Notes under the pieces: model-generated
Databases searched by the model: none
What the model saw: only the letters and a program-made list of their open reading frames with translations
What the model was told of the DNA's origin: nothing
Made by a program: the position numbers and the translations under genes
Shown: positions 46,174-55,994 of the stretch, in pieces
How the letters are laid out: each line of letters begins with the position of its first letter
Position numbering within the stretch: the stretch's first letter is position 1
From: Chelatococcus composti
GTDB lineage: Bacteria; Pseudomonadota; Alphaproteobacteria; Rhizobiales; Beijerinckiaceae
Assembly: GCF_014201415.1 (NCBI RefSeq)
Contig: NZ_JACHEH010000008.1
Span: forward strand, 1-64,000
DNA: 64,000 bases
Reading direction: 5' to 3'

Positions 46174-47325
46174 TCAGATGTCGAGGCTCGCGCCGGTCGA
46201 AAGGTCGGCGCGCAAGAGGGGGATGTGCGCCGCCAGGGCGCGCAGCGTCGCCGGATCGCAGGAATGGCCGAGGACGACGCGCGCGCCGCTGGCGGCGACG
46301 ATGGCGCGGTTCTCGCCGAGCGTCGGGTGGGTCGGCAGGCGGTTCCAGGCCGCCCGACCGGCCCGTACCATCCTGTCGCCGGGGCTGTCCTTGGGCAGGT
46401 GGCCGGTGAACAGCACCGGATGGCCGCGCTGCTCGGCAAGGGGCAGAATCGTAGCCGCGGGGCCTGACATGCCCATGCCGTCGTGGCAGAGCAGGGCGGC
46501 CTGCGGCAGCGGCTCGCCCTCCCGCCAGTCGCGCGCAGCGGCGAGGCGTGCGGCGAGGCTCCCGCTGACGCCGGGCCGCAGCCATTCGTCGGCAGCGAGC
46601 TGCGCCTCGAGGGAGGCGCGCATGCCGGGGGCGAGGGCAATCGGCTCGGGCAGGATGGCGAGCAGCTCCAGCGAGCGGCCGGCGAGCGGCGTCGGCAGCA
46701 CGCATCCCTCGGGGTGCTCCGCCACGAAGGCGGCCACCTGACGCGCGCGCTCGCGCGCCGGCACGTCATCGTCGCCATAGGAGGCGTCGATGGCGATGGC
46801 GTCGCAGGGCGGCAGCGGGTCCATCATGAACACAGGGCTGTCCGGCACCACGTCTCCGCAATAGGCGAAGCGCCGCTCGCCGTCGTCGATCACGCACCAG
46901 GAGCCGCCGACGATGTGTCCCGAGCGGCCTGTGGTCACGGTGAAGGGGCCGAGCGTCACAGTGCCGCGGGCCGGCAGGGGCTCGACGGCGGCGGCCTTCG
47001 CCCGCGCGCGATCGTCCGGCGCGGCATAGGCCGCCCAGGCGAGATCCGCGTCGCGCGCGGTTTCCGCGCCCATCAGGATGCGGCCGGCAAAGCCGTGTGC
47101 GAGGGCCCAGCCGAGCGCCGTCACATGGTCTTCATGGGCATGGGTGATGATGAGCGCATCGGTGGCGGCGAGCGCGGCCGGAGAGACACGCGGGTAGTAG
47201 TCCGCGTGATCCATGGGCACGCTCGTGTTGATGCCCGCATCGAGCATGAGGCGGTAGCCCTTGCTCTCGATGGCGAGGCTCGTGCGGCCCTTCTCTCCGA
47301 AGCCGCCGAGGAGGTGAATTCGCAT
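46174..47325 (-). CDS. MBL-fold metallo-hydrolase (RNase J-like)
   Basis: 383-residue metallo-beta-lactamase-fold enzyme. The start RIHLLGGFGEKGRTSLAIES and the metal motif THAHEDH near residue 66 resemble the RNase J group; further ligands are HIVGGSW and an Asp in FAYCGDVVPD, with a final GHSCDP. The length is shorter than RNase J (about 550), so a small-molecule phosphodiesterase role is possible. It lies between an ABC ATPase gene (5-bp gap) and surE. Confidence 0.82.
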   Translation of the reverse strand: MRIHLLGGFGEKGRTSLAIESKGYRLMLDAGINTSVPMDHADYYPRVSPAALAATDALIITHAHEDHVTALGWALAHGFAGRILMGAETARDADLAWAAYAAPDDRARAKAAAVEPLPARGTVTLGPFTVTTGRSGHIVGGSWCVIDDGERRFAYCGDVVPDSPVFMMDPLPPCDAIAIDASYGDDDVPARERARQVAAFVAEHPEGCVLPTPLAGRSLELLAILPEPIALAPGMRASLEAQLAADEWLRPGVSGSLAARLAAARDWREGEPLPQAALLCHDGMGMSGPAATILPLAEQRGHPVLFTGHLPKDSPGDRMVRAGRAAWNRLPTHPTLGENRAIVAASGARVVLGHSCDPATLRALAAHIPLLRADLSTGASLDI

Positions 47326-47330
47326 CTGCT

Positions 47331-48407
47331 TCAGCTTTCGGTCGTCGCCGGCAGCACCCAGCCGTCGTTCACGACGATGTCCACGACGTCGCCGGGACCG
47401 TGGTGGAAAGGCTCCGGCACCGCGAGGTGGACGGTGACGTCGGGCGCCCGCACGAGACTGGCTTCGAGCCGGAAGAAGCCGCCCTGGTAGACGGTGCGCA
47501 CGATGTGGGCAGAAAGGCCCGTCTGGCCCGGCCCGGCGATGGCGAGGTCGCGGGCGCGGAGGCATACCTTGGCGTGGCCGGCTTTCTGCAGCGGCGAGGC
47601 GCGCAGCGACACCTCGAGCCCGTAGATGCGGCCGTGGCAGCGGCCCTCGCTGTCGGCGGCGCCGACCTCGGCGGGCAGCACCATGCCCTCGCCGATGAAG
47701 CGGGCCACGGTCTCGTTCGCCGGCTGGCGGAACAGGTCCGACGGCGTCGCGATCTGCAGCAGGCGGCCGCGGTCCATCACCGCGATGCGGTCGGCAAGCG
47801 CCATGGCCTCCGCCTGGTCGTGGGTGATGTAGATCATCGTCGTCGCCGTGCGCTCGTGGAAGCGGGCGAACTCGTCCTCCATCGCCGCGCGCAGGTGCAC
47901 GTCGAGGTTGGCGAGCGGCTCGTCGAGCAGCACGAGCGAGGGTTCGGTGACGAGGCAGCGCGCGAGCGCGACGCGCTGGCGCTGGCCGCCGGAGAGAAGA
48001 CCCGGCCGGCGCTCGGCGAAGGCCTCGAGCCCCACGAGCGCGAGCGCCTCCTTGACGCGGCGCGTCCGCTCCGGGTCCTTCACCCCCGCCACCTTGAGGC
48101 CGTAGGCGACGTTGTCGAACACGCTCATGTGCGGCCACAGCGCATAGGACTGGAAGACGATGCCGACGCGCCGGTGCTCCGGCGGCACATGGCGGCGCGC
48201 GTCGGACACCACCGTGTCGCCGATGCGGATCTCGCCATCGTCGATCTGGTCGAAGCCGGCGATCTGCCGCAGGAGGGTCGTCTTGCCGCAGCCGGAGGGG
48301 CCGAGCACGGCGAGGAACTCCCCGTCCCGCACCTCCATGGAGACGGCGTCCAGGGCGCGGTAGTTGCCGAAAGTCTTGGAGACCCTGTCGATGGTCAGTC
48401 GCGCCAC
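47331..48407 (-). CDS. ABC transporter ATP-binding protein (FbpC/AfuC type)
   Basis: 358-residue ATPase with Walker A GPSGCGKTT, signature LSGGQRQRVALAR, Walker B LVLLDEP and a C-terminal TOBE domain (about 280-355). The group serves ferric iron, sugar-phosphate, phosphonate and polyamine importers. It starts with GTG at 48407 (AGGGAGT upstream), overlapping the permease gene by 13 bases. Confidence 0.9.
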   Translation of the reverse strand: MARLTIDRVSKTFGNYRALDAVSMEVRDGEFLAVLGPSGCGKTTLLRQIAGFDQIDDGEIRIGDTVVSDARRHVPPEHRRVGIVFQSYALWPHMSVFDNVAYGLKVAGVKDPERTRRVKEALALVGLEAFAERRPGLLSGGQRQRVALARCLVTEPSLVLLDEPLANLDVHLRAAMEDEFARFHERTATTMIYITHDQAEAMALADRIAVMDRGRLLQIATPSDLFRQPANETVARFIGEGMVLPAEVGAADSEGRCHGRIYGLEVSLRASPLQKAGHAKVCLRARDLAIAGPGQTGLSAHIVRTVYQGGFFRLEASLVRAPDVTVHLAVPEPFHHGPGDVVDIVVNDGWVLPATTES

Positions 48408-50101
48408 GGCAGCACTCCCTGGGGCAGCTTGCGAGCAAAGAGAAGGGTGGCGAGCATCAGCGCCAGCGTGACGATGACCGTCAGCACCGCGAGCGCCGCC
48501 GCATAGGTGGAATCGCCGCCCTGTTCGAAGGAGAAGACGACGACGCCGAGCGTCTCGTTGCCGGACGACCAGAGGAGGGCCGACACCGTGAGCTCGTTGA
48601 AGGCCGTGAGGAAGACGAGAAGCGCGCCCGCCGTCGCCGCCGGGGCAACGAGCGGCAGGATGATGGTGACGAGCCGGCGCAGGAGCCCAGCCCCCGCAAC
48701 CTGGGCCGCCTCTTCGAGCGTCCGGTCGAGCTGGTGGTAGCCGCTGGCGACGGGGCGCAGCCCGAGCACGAGGAAGCGCGCCACGTAGCAGAAGAAGATG
48801 ATCCAGATGGTGTTGTAGAGCGAGACGCCGAACACCGGCAGCGGCTTGAGGAAGATGAGGATGGCCGCGATGGCCAGCACCACGCCCGGCAAGGCATAGG
48901 GCAGCTCGGCGGCGAGGTTGAGCAGCCGCAGCATGCGCGAGCGCCGCCAGACGAGGAAGTAGGCGAGCGGTACCGACACCACGACGATCACGACGGCGGC
49001 AGCAGCCGACAGCCCGAAGCTGTTGGCGAAGGCGCGCCGCGAGGCCGCGTGGTCGAACATCACGTAGGCATAGTTCTCCAGCGTCGCCGACGCGGCGGTC
49101 AGCGGCACGCCGTAGCTCGGCACCAGCGAGGTGGCGACGAGGCCGGCGAGCGGCACCACGAGGATGACGAGCACAAGCGCCCACAGCAGGATCTCGCTCG
49201 GCAGCCGCCAGCCGCGCAGCTCGAAAGGCCTGGCCGCCGTCGATGTCGTGGTGATGCGGAAGTCGCGACGGCGCAGCATCAGGTCCTGCACGACGATGCC
49301 CGCCATGGCAATGACGCCGATGAGCGTCGAGAGGACGGCCACCTCGGAGAGGGCACTCGGCCCGAGCCCCGACAGGCGCTGGTAGATCAGCGTCGGCAGC
49401 ACGAGGTAGTTCGCGGGAATGCCGAGAAAGGCCGGAATGCCGAAGTTGCCGAGGCTCGAGACGAAGCACAGGGCGATGCCGGCGACGAGCGGCGGTGTCA
49501 TCAGCGGCAGGATGATGGTGCGCAGCACCGTGAGCTTGCCGGCACCGGCGGCTAGCCCGGCCTCGATCAGCTCCTTCGGCAGGGCGCGCAGGCCAGCGCG
49601 CAGCGTGAGGAAGACGAGCGGCGCATACTGGATGCCGAGCAGCAGGATGATGCCCTCGGCCGAATAGAGCGGGTTGCGTGTGCCCAGTGGCGGGGCGAGG
49701 CCCAGCGTCTTCAGCAGGGCGCTTGACGGGCCCGTCACCTGCAGCCAGGCGAGCGCCGTGACCTGCGGCGCGATCATCAGCGGCAGCACAAAACAAAACA
49801 CGAAGGCGTTGCGCGCCCGCATGTCGGTGAGGGCGACGAAACAGGCGACGATGCTGCCGATGACGACGGCGAGGACGGTGCCTCCGAAGGTCGTCACCAA
49901 GCTGTTGCGCACCGCCGTCCAGGTGGTCGGATCGGACAGGACCGCGCCGATCACGCCGGAGGAGAGCGCGCCGCCTGGCGCGATGCCCTCGAGGACGAGC
50001 CGTGCAAGCGGCAGGATGGAGAGAACGGCGACGAGGACCACGAGCCCCCACAGGAGCGTAAGATCCCCGCCGCGCATGGCCTTGGCAGCGCTGCCGCTCA
50101 T
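48395..50101 (-). CDS. ABC transporter permease, two fused domains (FbpB/AfuB type)
   Basis: 568-residue permease with two membrane domains, each carrying an EAA-type loop (LIEAGLAAGAGKLTVLRTI; LEEAAQVAGAGLLRRLVTI). This double-length form is typical of AfuB/FbpB/PhnU-like systems. It lies 22 bases after the binding-protein gene. Confidence 0.92.
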   Translation of the reverse strand: MSGSAAKAMRGGDLTLLWGLVVLVAVLSILPLARLVLEGIAPGGALSSGVIGAVLSDPTTWTAVRNSLVTTFGGTVLAVVIGSIVACFVALTDMRARNAFVFCFVLPLMIAPQVTALAWLQVTGPSSALLKTLGLAPPLGTRNPLYSAEGIILLLGIQYAPLVFLTLRAGLRALPKELIEAGLAAGAGKLTVLRTIILPLMTPPLVAGIALCFVSSLGNFGIPAFLGIPANYLVLPTLIYQRLSGLGPSALSEVAVLSTLIGVIAMAGIVVQDLMLRRRDFRITTTSTAARPFELRGWRLPSEILLWALVLVILVVPLAGLVATSLVPSYGVPLTAASATLENYAYVMFDHAASRRAFANSFGLSAAAAVVIVVVSVPLAYFLVWRRSRMLRLLNLAAELPYALPGVVLAIAAILIFLKPLPVFGVSLYNTIWIIFFCYVARFLVLGLRPVASGYHQLDRTLEEAAQVAGAGLLRRLVTIILPLVAPAATAGALLVFLTAFNELTVSALLWSSGNETLGVVVFSFEQGGDSTYAAALAVLTVIVTLALMLATLLFARKLPQGVLPWRD

Positions 50102-50123
50102 GACGTTTCGCTATCCGGCCGGC

Positions 50124-51122
50124 TCAGTTGCCGAACATCTCGGCGAAGCGCTTCTTGTCCGCCTCGGTCGACTCGACGACCTTGGCGATGTTCGTCGCCA
50201 TCAGCTTGATCTCGGTGCCCTCCGGCAGCCAGTCGGGCTTGGCGACGCCGGCCTTGGCGGGCACGTAGCCCATGGAGGCTGCGAGCTTCTGGCCGTCGTC
50301 GGAGAGGATGAAGTCGACGAACGCCTTGGCGGCCGCCTCGTTCTTCGTGGTCTTGAGGATGGCGACCGGCTCGGTCACGGCCGGCACGCCCTCGGCCGGG
50401 AAGACGAAATCGACCGGCGAACCCTTGGCCTTGGCGTTGAGCGCCATGAAGTCAACGAGGACGCCGTAGGCCTTCTCGCCGCTGGCGACGGACTTCAGCA
50501 CCGCGCCGTTGCCGCGCACGGCCACCGCCTCGTTGGCCTTGAGCCCCTCGTAGAACGACCAGCCGAGGTCGGGATGCTCCACCATCGTGCTCAGCATGAT
50601 GGCGGCCGCGCCGGAATAGAGCGGGCTCGGCATGGAGATCTGCCCCTTGTAGGAGGGTTTGGTCAGATCCTTCCAGGACGTGGGCTTCTCGGCCGCGCCA
50701 GTGTTGTAGGCGATGCCGGTCGTGATGAGCTTGGAGCCGAAATAGGTCTTGTCGGCGTCGTAGGTCTCCTTGTCGAAGCCGTCGACCTTCGCCTCGGGAT
50801 AGGGCAGGAGGCGCCCGTCCTTCTTCAGGATCTCCATGCTCGCGGCGTCGGCGATGAACAGGACGTCGGGGCGCGGGTCGCCGGCCGTGAACTCGGCGGC
50901 GAGCTTGCCCATCACCTCCGTCGTGCCGGAGCGGAAGATTTCCACCTCGACGCCCGGATAGGCCTTCTTGAAGGCCTCCGTCGTCATGCTGGCGTCCTTC
51001 TCGGGCTGCGAGGTGTAGAGCACGAGTTTGCCGGACGGGGCCTGGGCAAAGGCAGGCGCCGCGGCGAGGGCCGCGGCGAGCGCGCCGGCGGCGACAAGGG
51101 TACGGCGGGTCAGCGTGTTCAT
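50124..51122 (-). CDS. ABC transporter substrate-binding protein (AfuA/FbpA family)
   Basis: 332-residue periplasmic protein with signal peptide (about 1-27, ending AFAQA). The mature start KLVLYTSQPEKDASMTTEAF and the segment FRSGTTEVMGKL place it in COG1840, which binds ferric iron, hexose phosphates or phosphonates. I do not see the paired tyrosines typical of ferric-binding FbpA. The downstream phosphatase genes favour a phosphorylated ligand. The ATG at 51122 has GGGAGGA upstream. Confidence 0.88.
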   Translation of the reverse strand: MNTLTRRTLVAAGALAAALAAAPAFAQAPSGKLVLYTSQPEKDASMTTEAFKKAYPGVEVEIFRSGTTEVMGKLAAEFTAGDPRPDVLFIADAASMEILKKDGRLLPYPEAKVDGFDKETYDADKTYFGSKLITTGIAYNTGAAEKPTSWKDLTKPSYKGQISMPSPLYSGAAAIMLSTMVEHPDLGWSFYEGLKANEAVAVRGNGAVLKSVASGEKAYGVLVDFMALNAKAKGSPVDFVFPAEGVPAVTEPVAILKTTKNEAAAKAFVDFILSDDGQKLAASMGYVPAKAGVAKPDWLPEGTEIKLMATNIAKVVESTEADKKRFAEMFGN

Positions 51123-51236
51123 CGTTTTCCTCCCACTGTGGGCCAAGGCTGCGCACGATGCGCGGAGCTGGCATACCTATCGTCTGGTGGTTTTGCTTTT
51201 GTGACGATGGATCCTGTGATTTTTCCGACAGTTAGA

Positions 51237-52490
51237 TCAGATTAGCACCTCCGGGCACTCGATGGCTTCCCTGAGGTCGGCCATGAAGCGCGCGGCCGTC
51301 ACACCGTCTACGATTCGATGGTCCGACGACAGGGAGAAGGTGGCCATCGGCCTCAGCACGATCTGTCCGTCACGGCCGACCGGCGTGTCCACGGTGCGCC
51401 CGACGGCGAGGATGGCGCTTTCAGGCTGGTTGATGATGGCGGTGAAGCTGTCGACCCCGTACATGCCGAGGTTCGAGATCGTGAAGGTGCCGCCGCGCAT
51501 GTCCGCCGGCTGGATGGTGCGGTTTGCCACTGCCTCGCGCAGGCGGCCGAACTCGCGCGTCAGTTCCGCGAGGTTCTTGCCCTCCGCGCCGCGCAGCACG
51601 GGCACCACCAGGTCGCCGTCCCGTTCCATGGCGATGCCGATGTTGACGGTGGGGTGCAGCCGGGCGGCATCCCCCTCGACACTGGCGTTGAGCATGGGGT
51701 GGCGTGGCAGGATGCCGGCGACGACGCGCGCAAGGAGCACCGTCAGGCTCGGCCTGACACCCACCGCCTTTTCGATGCGTGGGCCGACGCGCTTCAGAAG
51801 CGCTTGCAGGGCGCCCATGTCGATCTGCGCCATCATGTAGAAATGCGGCGCAACCCGCATGCTCTCCGAAAGCCGGCTCGCGATGATGCGCCGCACGGGA
51901 CCGAAGGGCACGAGCTCCCCTTCGGTGGGCGCCTCGGCGGGCGCCCGCGCCGCGACGGGCGCCGGCTCGGCAGGCCGCTTCGCCAGATGGGCGAGCACGT
52001 CCTCCTCCGTGATGCGCCCGCGCGGGCCAGAGCCCGTCACCTCGGCGATGGCGATGCCGTGGAGGCGGGCCGTGCGGCGGGCAAGCGGCGTCGCGCGCAC
52101 GCCGCTGTCGAGGGCCCGCGCAGGATGGCCGTTCGAGGCCGGCGCGGTGGAGGCGGCGGCCTCGCCGGAGGGGGAGGCTGGCGGTTGCTGCGCCTGCGGG
52201 GCGGCTGCCGTCTCCGCCGCTGGCGGCGGCGGCGTGTCGCTGGCGTCCTCGCCCTCCAGAAAGATCCACGCCACGGGCGTGCCCACCGCGATTGGCTCGC
52301 CGGAGGCGGGCACGAGGTTGCGGATGATGCCGCTCGCCGGTGCCTCCACCTCCATGACGGCCTTGTTGGTGCCGATCTCGAAGAGGATGTCGCCCTGCTT
52401 GACGAAATCGCCCTCGGAGACCTTCCAGGCCTCGATGGAGCCGGTCTCCATGTCCATGTCGACCTTGGGGAGGATGACCTCGACGGGCAT
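51237..52490 (-). CDS. Dihydrolipoamide acyltransferase E2 of an acetoin-type dehydrogenase complex
   Basis: 417-residue E2: lipoyl domain at 1-80 (lipoyl Lys43 in IGTNKAVMEVEA, with Asn instead of the usual Asp before it), a Pro/Ala-rich linker, a peripheral subunit-binding domain (about 130-168, ATPLARRTARLHGI) and the catalytic domain ending with DHRIVDG (His near 391). It carries acyl groups from E1 to CoA. The start shares a base with the E1beta stop. No E3 gene is adjacent; the housekeeping lipoamide dehydrogenase may serve. Confidence 0.9.
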   Translation of the reverse strand: MPVEVILPKVDMDMETGSIEAWKVSEGDFVKQGDILFEIGTNKAVMEVEAPASGIIRNLVPASGEPIAVGTPVAWIFLEGEDASDTPPPPAAETAAAPQAQQPPASPSGEAAASTAPASNGHPARALDSGVRATPLARRTARLHGIAIAEVTGSGPRGRITEEDVLAHLAKRPAEPAPVAARAPAEAPTEGELVPFGPVRRIIASRLSESMRVAPHFYMMAQIDMGALQALLKRVGPRIEKAVGVRPSLTVLLARVVAGILPRHPMLNASVEGDAARLHPTVNIGIAMERDGDLVVPVLRGAEGKNLAELTREFGRLREAVANRTIQPADMRGGTFTISNLGMYGVDSFTAIINQPESAILAVGRTVDTPVGRDGQIVLRPMATFSLSSDHRIVDGVTAARFMADLREAIECPEVLI

Positions 52491-53512
52491 CAGGCTTCTC
52501 CCCTGGCAAGTCGGCGCGCCGCCTCGAGGATATTCTCCTCCTGCGGCACGGCGGCCTTCTCCAGCACCGGGTTGTAGGGCAGGGGCACCTCTGCGCCGCC
52601 GAGGCGGATGATGGGCGCGTCGAGAAAGTCGAAGACATCGCTCTCGGCGATCATGGCCGAGATCTCGGCGCCGATGCCCATGGTCTTCACGCCCTCGTAC
52701 ACCACCAAGAGGCGGTGCGTCTTGCGCACGCTGGCGGCGATCGTGTCGAAATCAATGGGGCGCAGGCTGCGCAGGTCGATGACCTCGGCGTCGATGCCCT
52801 CCTGCGCCAGCTTCTCGGCGGCCGCCACGGCGCGCACAGCCATGATCGACGAGCCGACGATGGTAAGGTCACGGCCCTCGCGACGCACGGCCGCCTTGCC
52901 GATCGGCACGCGATAGTCGCCCTCGGGCACATGGCCCTTCGTCTTGTAGAGCAGCTTGTGCTCGAAGATGAGGACGGGATTGGGGTCGTCGATGGCCGCC
53001 AGCAGCATGCCCTTGGCGTCGTGCGGGGTCGACGGCTGGATGACCTTGAGCCCCGGCACGTGGGCGAACCAGGCCTCAAGGCTCTGGCTGTGCTGGGCCG
53101 CTGCGCCGGTGCCGGAGCCGCCGGGCAGGCGCACAACCATCGGCACCTTGGCCTTGCCGCCGAACATGAAGCGGATCTTGGCCGCCTGGTTGACGATCTG
53201 CTCCATGGCGAGCGTGACGAAATCCGAGAACTGGATCTCCAGCACCGGCCTCATGCCGGTGATCGCCGCGCCGACGGCCGCCCCCGCGATGCCGAGCTCA
53301 CTGATGGGCGTGTCGATAACGCGGTCGGGGCCGAAGCGGTGCACGAGATCGCCGGAGACGCCGAAGGCGCCGCCGTAGACGCCGACATCCTCGCCGAAGA
53401 GGAAGACGCGCTCGTCCGCCTCCATGGCGATGGCCAGCGCCTCGCGGATGGCCTCGGCATAGGTGAGTTCGCGCACCGCGCTCTCCACGGCGGCCTCAGT
53501 CAGCGTAGACAT
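52490..53512 (-). CDS. TPP-dependent dehydrogenase E1 beta (AcoB/PdhB-like)
   Basis: 340-residue E1 beta subunit with the pyrimidine-binding transketolase domain ([17 protein letters not shown], with the catalytic Glu) and the C-terminal transketolase domain. It lacks the N-terminal lipoyl domain often present in alphaproteobacterial PdhB, consistent with an acetoin- or specialised 2-oxoacid-type complex. It overlaps E1 alpha by 17 bases. Confidence 0.92.
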   Translation of the reverse strand: MSTLTEAAVESAVRELTYAEAIREALAIAMEADERVFLFGEDVGVYGGAFGVSGDLVHRFGPDRVIDTPISELGIAGAAVGAAITGMRPVLEIQFSDFVTLAMEQIVNQAAKIRFMFGGKAKVPMVVRLPGGSGTGAAAQHSQSLEAWFAHVPGLKVIQPSTPHDAKGMLLAAIDDPNPVLIFEHKLLYKTKGHVPEGDYRVPIGKAAVRREGRDLTIVGSSIMAVRAVAAAEKLAQEGIDAEVIDLRSLRPIDFDTIAASVRKTHRLLVVYEGVKTMGIGAEISAMIAESDVFDFLDAPIIRLGGAEVPLPYNPVLEKAAVPQEENILEAARRLARGEA

Positions 53513-54512
53513 CGCGGGTCAGGTCCTTCGGGTCCGGATCAGGGCTCGCCTTGGCGAATTCGAGGGCGGCGTCGATCTCCGCCTGCGCCGCCTCCTCGAT
53601 GGTCATCAGCTCCTCGGGCGTGAAGCGCCCGTGTGCCACCAGCTCGGCCTCGAGGCGGCGGATGGGGCAGCGGTTGCGCCACTCCTCGATCTCCTCCTTG
53701 GTGCGGTAGAGGTTGCGGTCGCTCTTGGAGTGGCCGCGCAGGCGGTAGGTCTTGCACTCGATGAGCGTCGGCCCGCCGCCCGAGCGCGCCCGCTCGGCCG
53801 CCTCGCGGGCCACGGCCGCCACGGCCGGCAGGTCGTTGCCGTCCACGATGATGCCGGGCATGGCATAGGCCACGGCACGATCGGCGACATTCGGCACCGC
53901 CATGGCGCGGCTGACGTCCATCGACATGCCGTACTTGTTGTTCTCGCAGACGAAGAGGATCGGCAGCTTCCAGATCGAGGCCATGTTGAGCGCCTCGTGG
54001 AAGGCGCCTTCGTTGGACGCCCCGTCGCCGAAGAAGACGACGGCCACCCGGTCGAGCTTCTGCGCCTTGATGCTCATGCCGACGCCGACGGCGATCGGCA
54101 GGCCGCCGCCGACGATGCCGTTGGCCCCGAGGTTGCCGCCCTCGACGTCGGCGATGTGCATGGAGCCGCCGCGGCCCTTGCAGTAGCCGTTCTCCTTGCC
54201 GAAGAACTCGGCGAACATGCGCGCCGGGTCCGCCCCCTTGGCGATGCAGTGGCCGTGACCGCGGTGGGTGGAGAGGATGTAGTCCTCCGCCTTGAGCGGC
54301 AGCGTCGAGCCGACGGCGCTCGCCTCCTGACCGATGGACAGGTGCATGGTGCCGTGGATGAGGCCGCGCATGTAGCTCGCCTCGGCCGCCTCCTCGAACT
54401 TGCGGATGAGGTGCATCTTGCGCAGCACGCCCCGCATCGTCTCGTCGTCGATGGCCGCCAGCTCCGGCCGCTGGTTGGGTCGCTGTGCAGTGGTGTCGGT
54501 GTCAGCTTTCAT
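53496..54512 (-). CDS. TPP-dependent dehydrogenase E1 alpha, acetoin dehydrogenase type (AcoA-like)
   Basis: 338-residue E1 alpha subunit. The TPP motif begins GDGASNEG and ends near ENNKYG. The active-site segment [13 protein letters not shown] matches acetoin dehydrogenase AcoA; housekeeping pyruvate E1 alpha has a different sequence there. Acetoin dehydrogenases cleave CH3-CO-CH(OH)-R between the carbonyl and carbinol, giving acetyl-CoA and an aldehyde. It lies 87 bases after the COG4091 gene on the same strand. Confidence 0.92.
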   Translation of the reverse strand: MKADTDTTAQRPNQRPELAAIDDETMRGVLRKMHLIRKFEEAAEASYMRGLIHGTMHLSIGQEASAVGSTLPLKAEDYILSTHRGHGHCIAKGADPARMFAEFFGKENGYCKGRGGSMHIADVEGGNLGANGIVGGGLPIAVGVGMSIKAQKLDRVAVVFFGDGASNEGAFHEALNMASIWKLPILFVCENNKYGMSMDVSRAMAVPNVADRAVAYAMPGIIVDGNDLPAVAAVAREAAERARSGGGPTLIECKTYRLRGHSKSDRNLYRTKEEIEEWRNRCPIRRLEAELVAHGRFTPEELMTIEEAAQAEIDAALEFAKASPDPDPKDLTRDVYAD

Positions 54513-54599
54513 CGCGTTTCCAACTCGCAGCTCATGTCGGCGTCCCGTACCGATGACCCTTTCGCCGCAATGTGGGCGCGGGGGCGCCCGGCGGCACTC

Positions 54600-55943
54600 T
54601 CACTTGCCCTCGAGCCGGGCGATGTAAGCGTCGTGCTCCTTGCGCACCTTCGCAATCATCAGGCTCTCGTCGGGGGCGCAGTTCTCGTAGGTGAGGTACT
54701 CGCCCTTGCGGATGGGCCGGGTAACCTTCGCCCCCTGGGCGAGGCCGATCGGCAGCGCCTTGAGCGCGACCGCGTCGGGCCGGGACAGAGCGATGCCGCG
54801 GTAGCAGTATTCACCGATGGCATCGAGCGTCTCACCCACGGCGAGGTCGCGCTTGGCGACGGCGCCGACTTCCGCGCTCGGCACCGGCAGCGGCCGCATC
54901 AGGCTGCGGCCGTAGATGACGGCATTCGCCGCCGAGAGCGGCACCTCGATGCTGGTTAGGTGATAGGGCCGGTAGAAGGTGTAGTAGGGGCCCTCGCCGA
55001 GGTGCAGGTCCTGCATGCGCTCGCGGATGCGGGGGTGGCGCATCTCAGCGACGACGAAGACGCCCGGTGCAACGCCGCGCGCCACCGAGAAGTCGACGAC
55101 GCCACGGCGCGACAGCAGGCCGCCGTCCTCCTTCGGGCACAGCACCTTGTGCAGCTCCTCGCGCGGCGCGGCCGGCCCGTGCATGCCGGGCACGTCCGGC
55201 ACGAGCCCGGCGGCGTTGGCGATGGCGACCATCTCCACCATCGTCTTCGAGCCGTCGACGAACTCCACCAGCATGCGCGGGTTCATGTTGCGCCGGCGCG
55301 CCTCTTCCTCGTAGGCGTCGGGCGTGGCGTCGACCTTCAGGGGGTTGTTCTTGCCCTTGCCGGCGGCGACGACGGGATAGCCGAGGCTGCGCACAAAGTT
55401 GATGAGCTCCATCGTGCAGCAGGGCTCGTCGCCGGCGGCCAGTGTGTAGACGACGCCCTTCTCGTCGGCCTTCGACGCCAGGTAGCTGCCGATGGTGATG
55501 TCCGCCTCGACATTCATCATCACGATGTGCTTGCCGGCGGCGATGGTGGCGAGCGCAACCATGGCCCCGACATTAGGGTTGCCCGTGGCGTCGATGACAA
55601 CGTCAACGCCCTCGGCCGCGCAGACGGCCTCGTAGGAGGGGGCAACCGCGAGCCGGCCCTCGCTGATGGTCGCCGCAACCTCGCCAGGGCTTGTCGCCGT
55701 CTTCGGCTGCCGCACGCTGCCGCCGGCGATGGCGCAGGCTTCGCTCACCCGCTCCACGATGGCATCGGCCGCGGCGACGATCTCGATGCCGGGCATCTGG
55801 GTGGTTTGTACGACGATGTCGGTGCCCATCTGGCCGACGCCGATGAGGCCGACGCGGACCGGACGGCCCTCGCGCTCGCGGCGCAGGAGGGCCTCGATGA
55901 GGGAATCGTCACTGGCGCGCCCTGCGGGCGTCCTGTTGTCCAT
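54600..55943 (-). CDS. COG4091-type oxidoreductase with SAF domain (DRL-like)
   Basis: 447-residue protein: N-terminal Rossmann domain (VRVGLIGVGQMGTDIV, about 30-170) related to homoserine dehydrogenase, a middle domain with MMNVEADITIG and AAGDEPCCTMELINFV, and a C-terminal SAF domain (about 365-430, VAKRDLAVGETLDAIG). This is the predicted homoserine dehydrogenase family COG4091. From memory, the Brucella DXP-reductoisomerase-like enzyme DRL belongs to this broad family; many members have other unknown roles. The ATG at 55943 follows GAGGGGAG. It leads the leftward unit with acoA-like genes and faces the SorC regulator. Confidence 0.82.
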   Translation of the reverse strand: MDNRTPAGRASDDSLIEALLRREREGRPVRVGLIGVGQMGTDIVVQTTQMPGIEIVAAADAIVERVSEACAIAGGSVRQPKTATSPGEVAATISEGRLAVAPSYEAVCAAEGVDVVIDATGNPNVGAMVALATIAAGKHIVMMNVEADITIGSYLASKADEKGVVYTLAAGDEPCCTMELINFVRSLGYPVVAAGKGKNNPLKVDATPDAYEEEARRRNMNPRMLVEFVDGSKTMVEMVAIANAAGLVPDVPGMHGPAAPREELHKVLCPKEDGGLLSRRGVVDFSVARGVAPGVFVVAEMRHPRIRERMQDLHLGEGPYYTFYRPYHLTSIEVPLSAANAVIYGRSLMRPLPVPSAEVGAVAKRDLAVGETLDAIGEYCYRGIALSRPDAVALKALPIGLAQGAKVTRPIRKGEYLTYENCAPDESLMIAKVRKEHDAYIARLEGK

Positions 55944-55994
55944 GGGCTGCTCCCCTCTGCGTGGCGGCTTGCAAGGTGCCGCCGTTCGCACATT

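Noticed and set aside
39150-46467. Very long plus-strand frames (880 and 941 codons) opposite the sugar ABC and Na/Pi-SurE genes
   Set aside because: Antisense shadows of clearly recognised minus-strand genes; sequences are rich in Arg, Gly, Glu and His without motifs.
51123-51236. PhoB-type box before the COG1840 ABC operon
   Set aside because: CTGTC and GTCAC half-sites occur on the minus strand, but spacing (24 rather than 22 bases) and mismatches are too far from the consensus to claim phosphate control.
54574-54589. Hairpin GGGCGC/GCGCCC between the COG4091 and E1 alpha genes as a terminator
   Set aside because: Only 6-bp arms with no T-tract in either direction; it does not argue against co-transcription.
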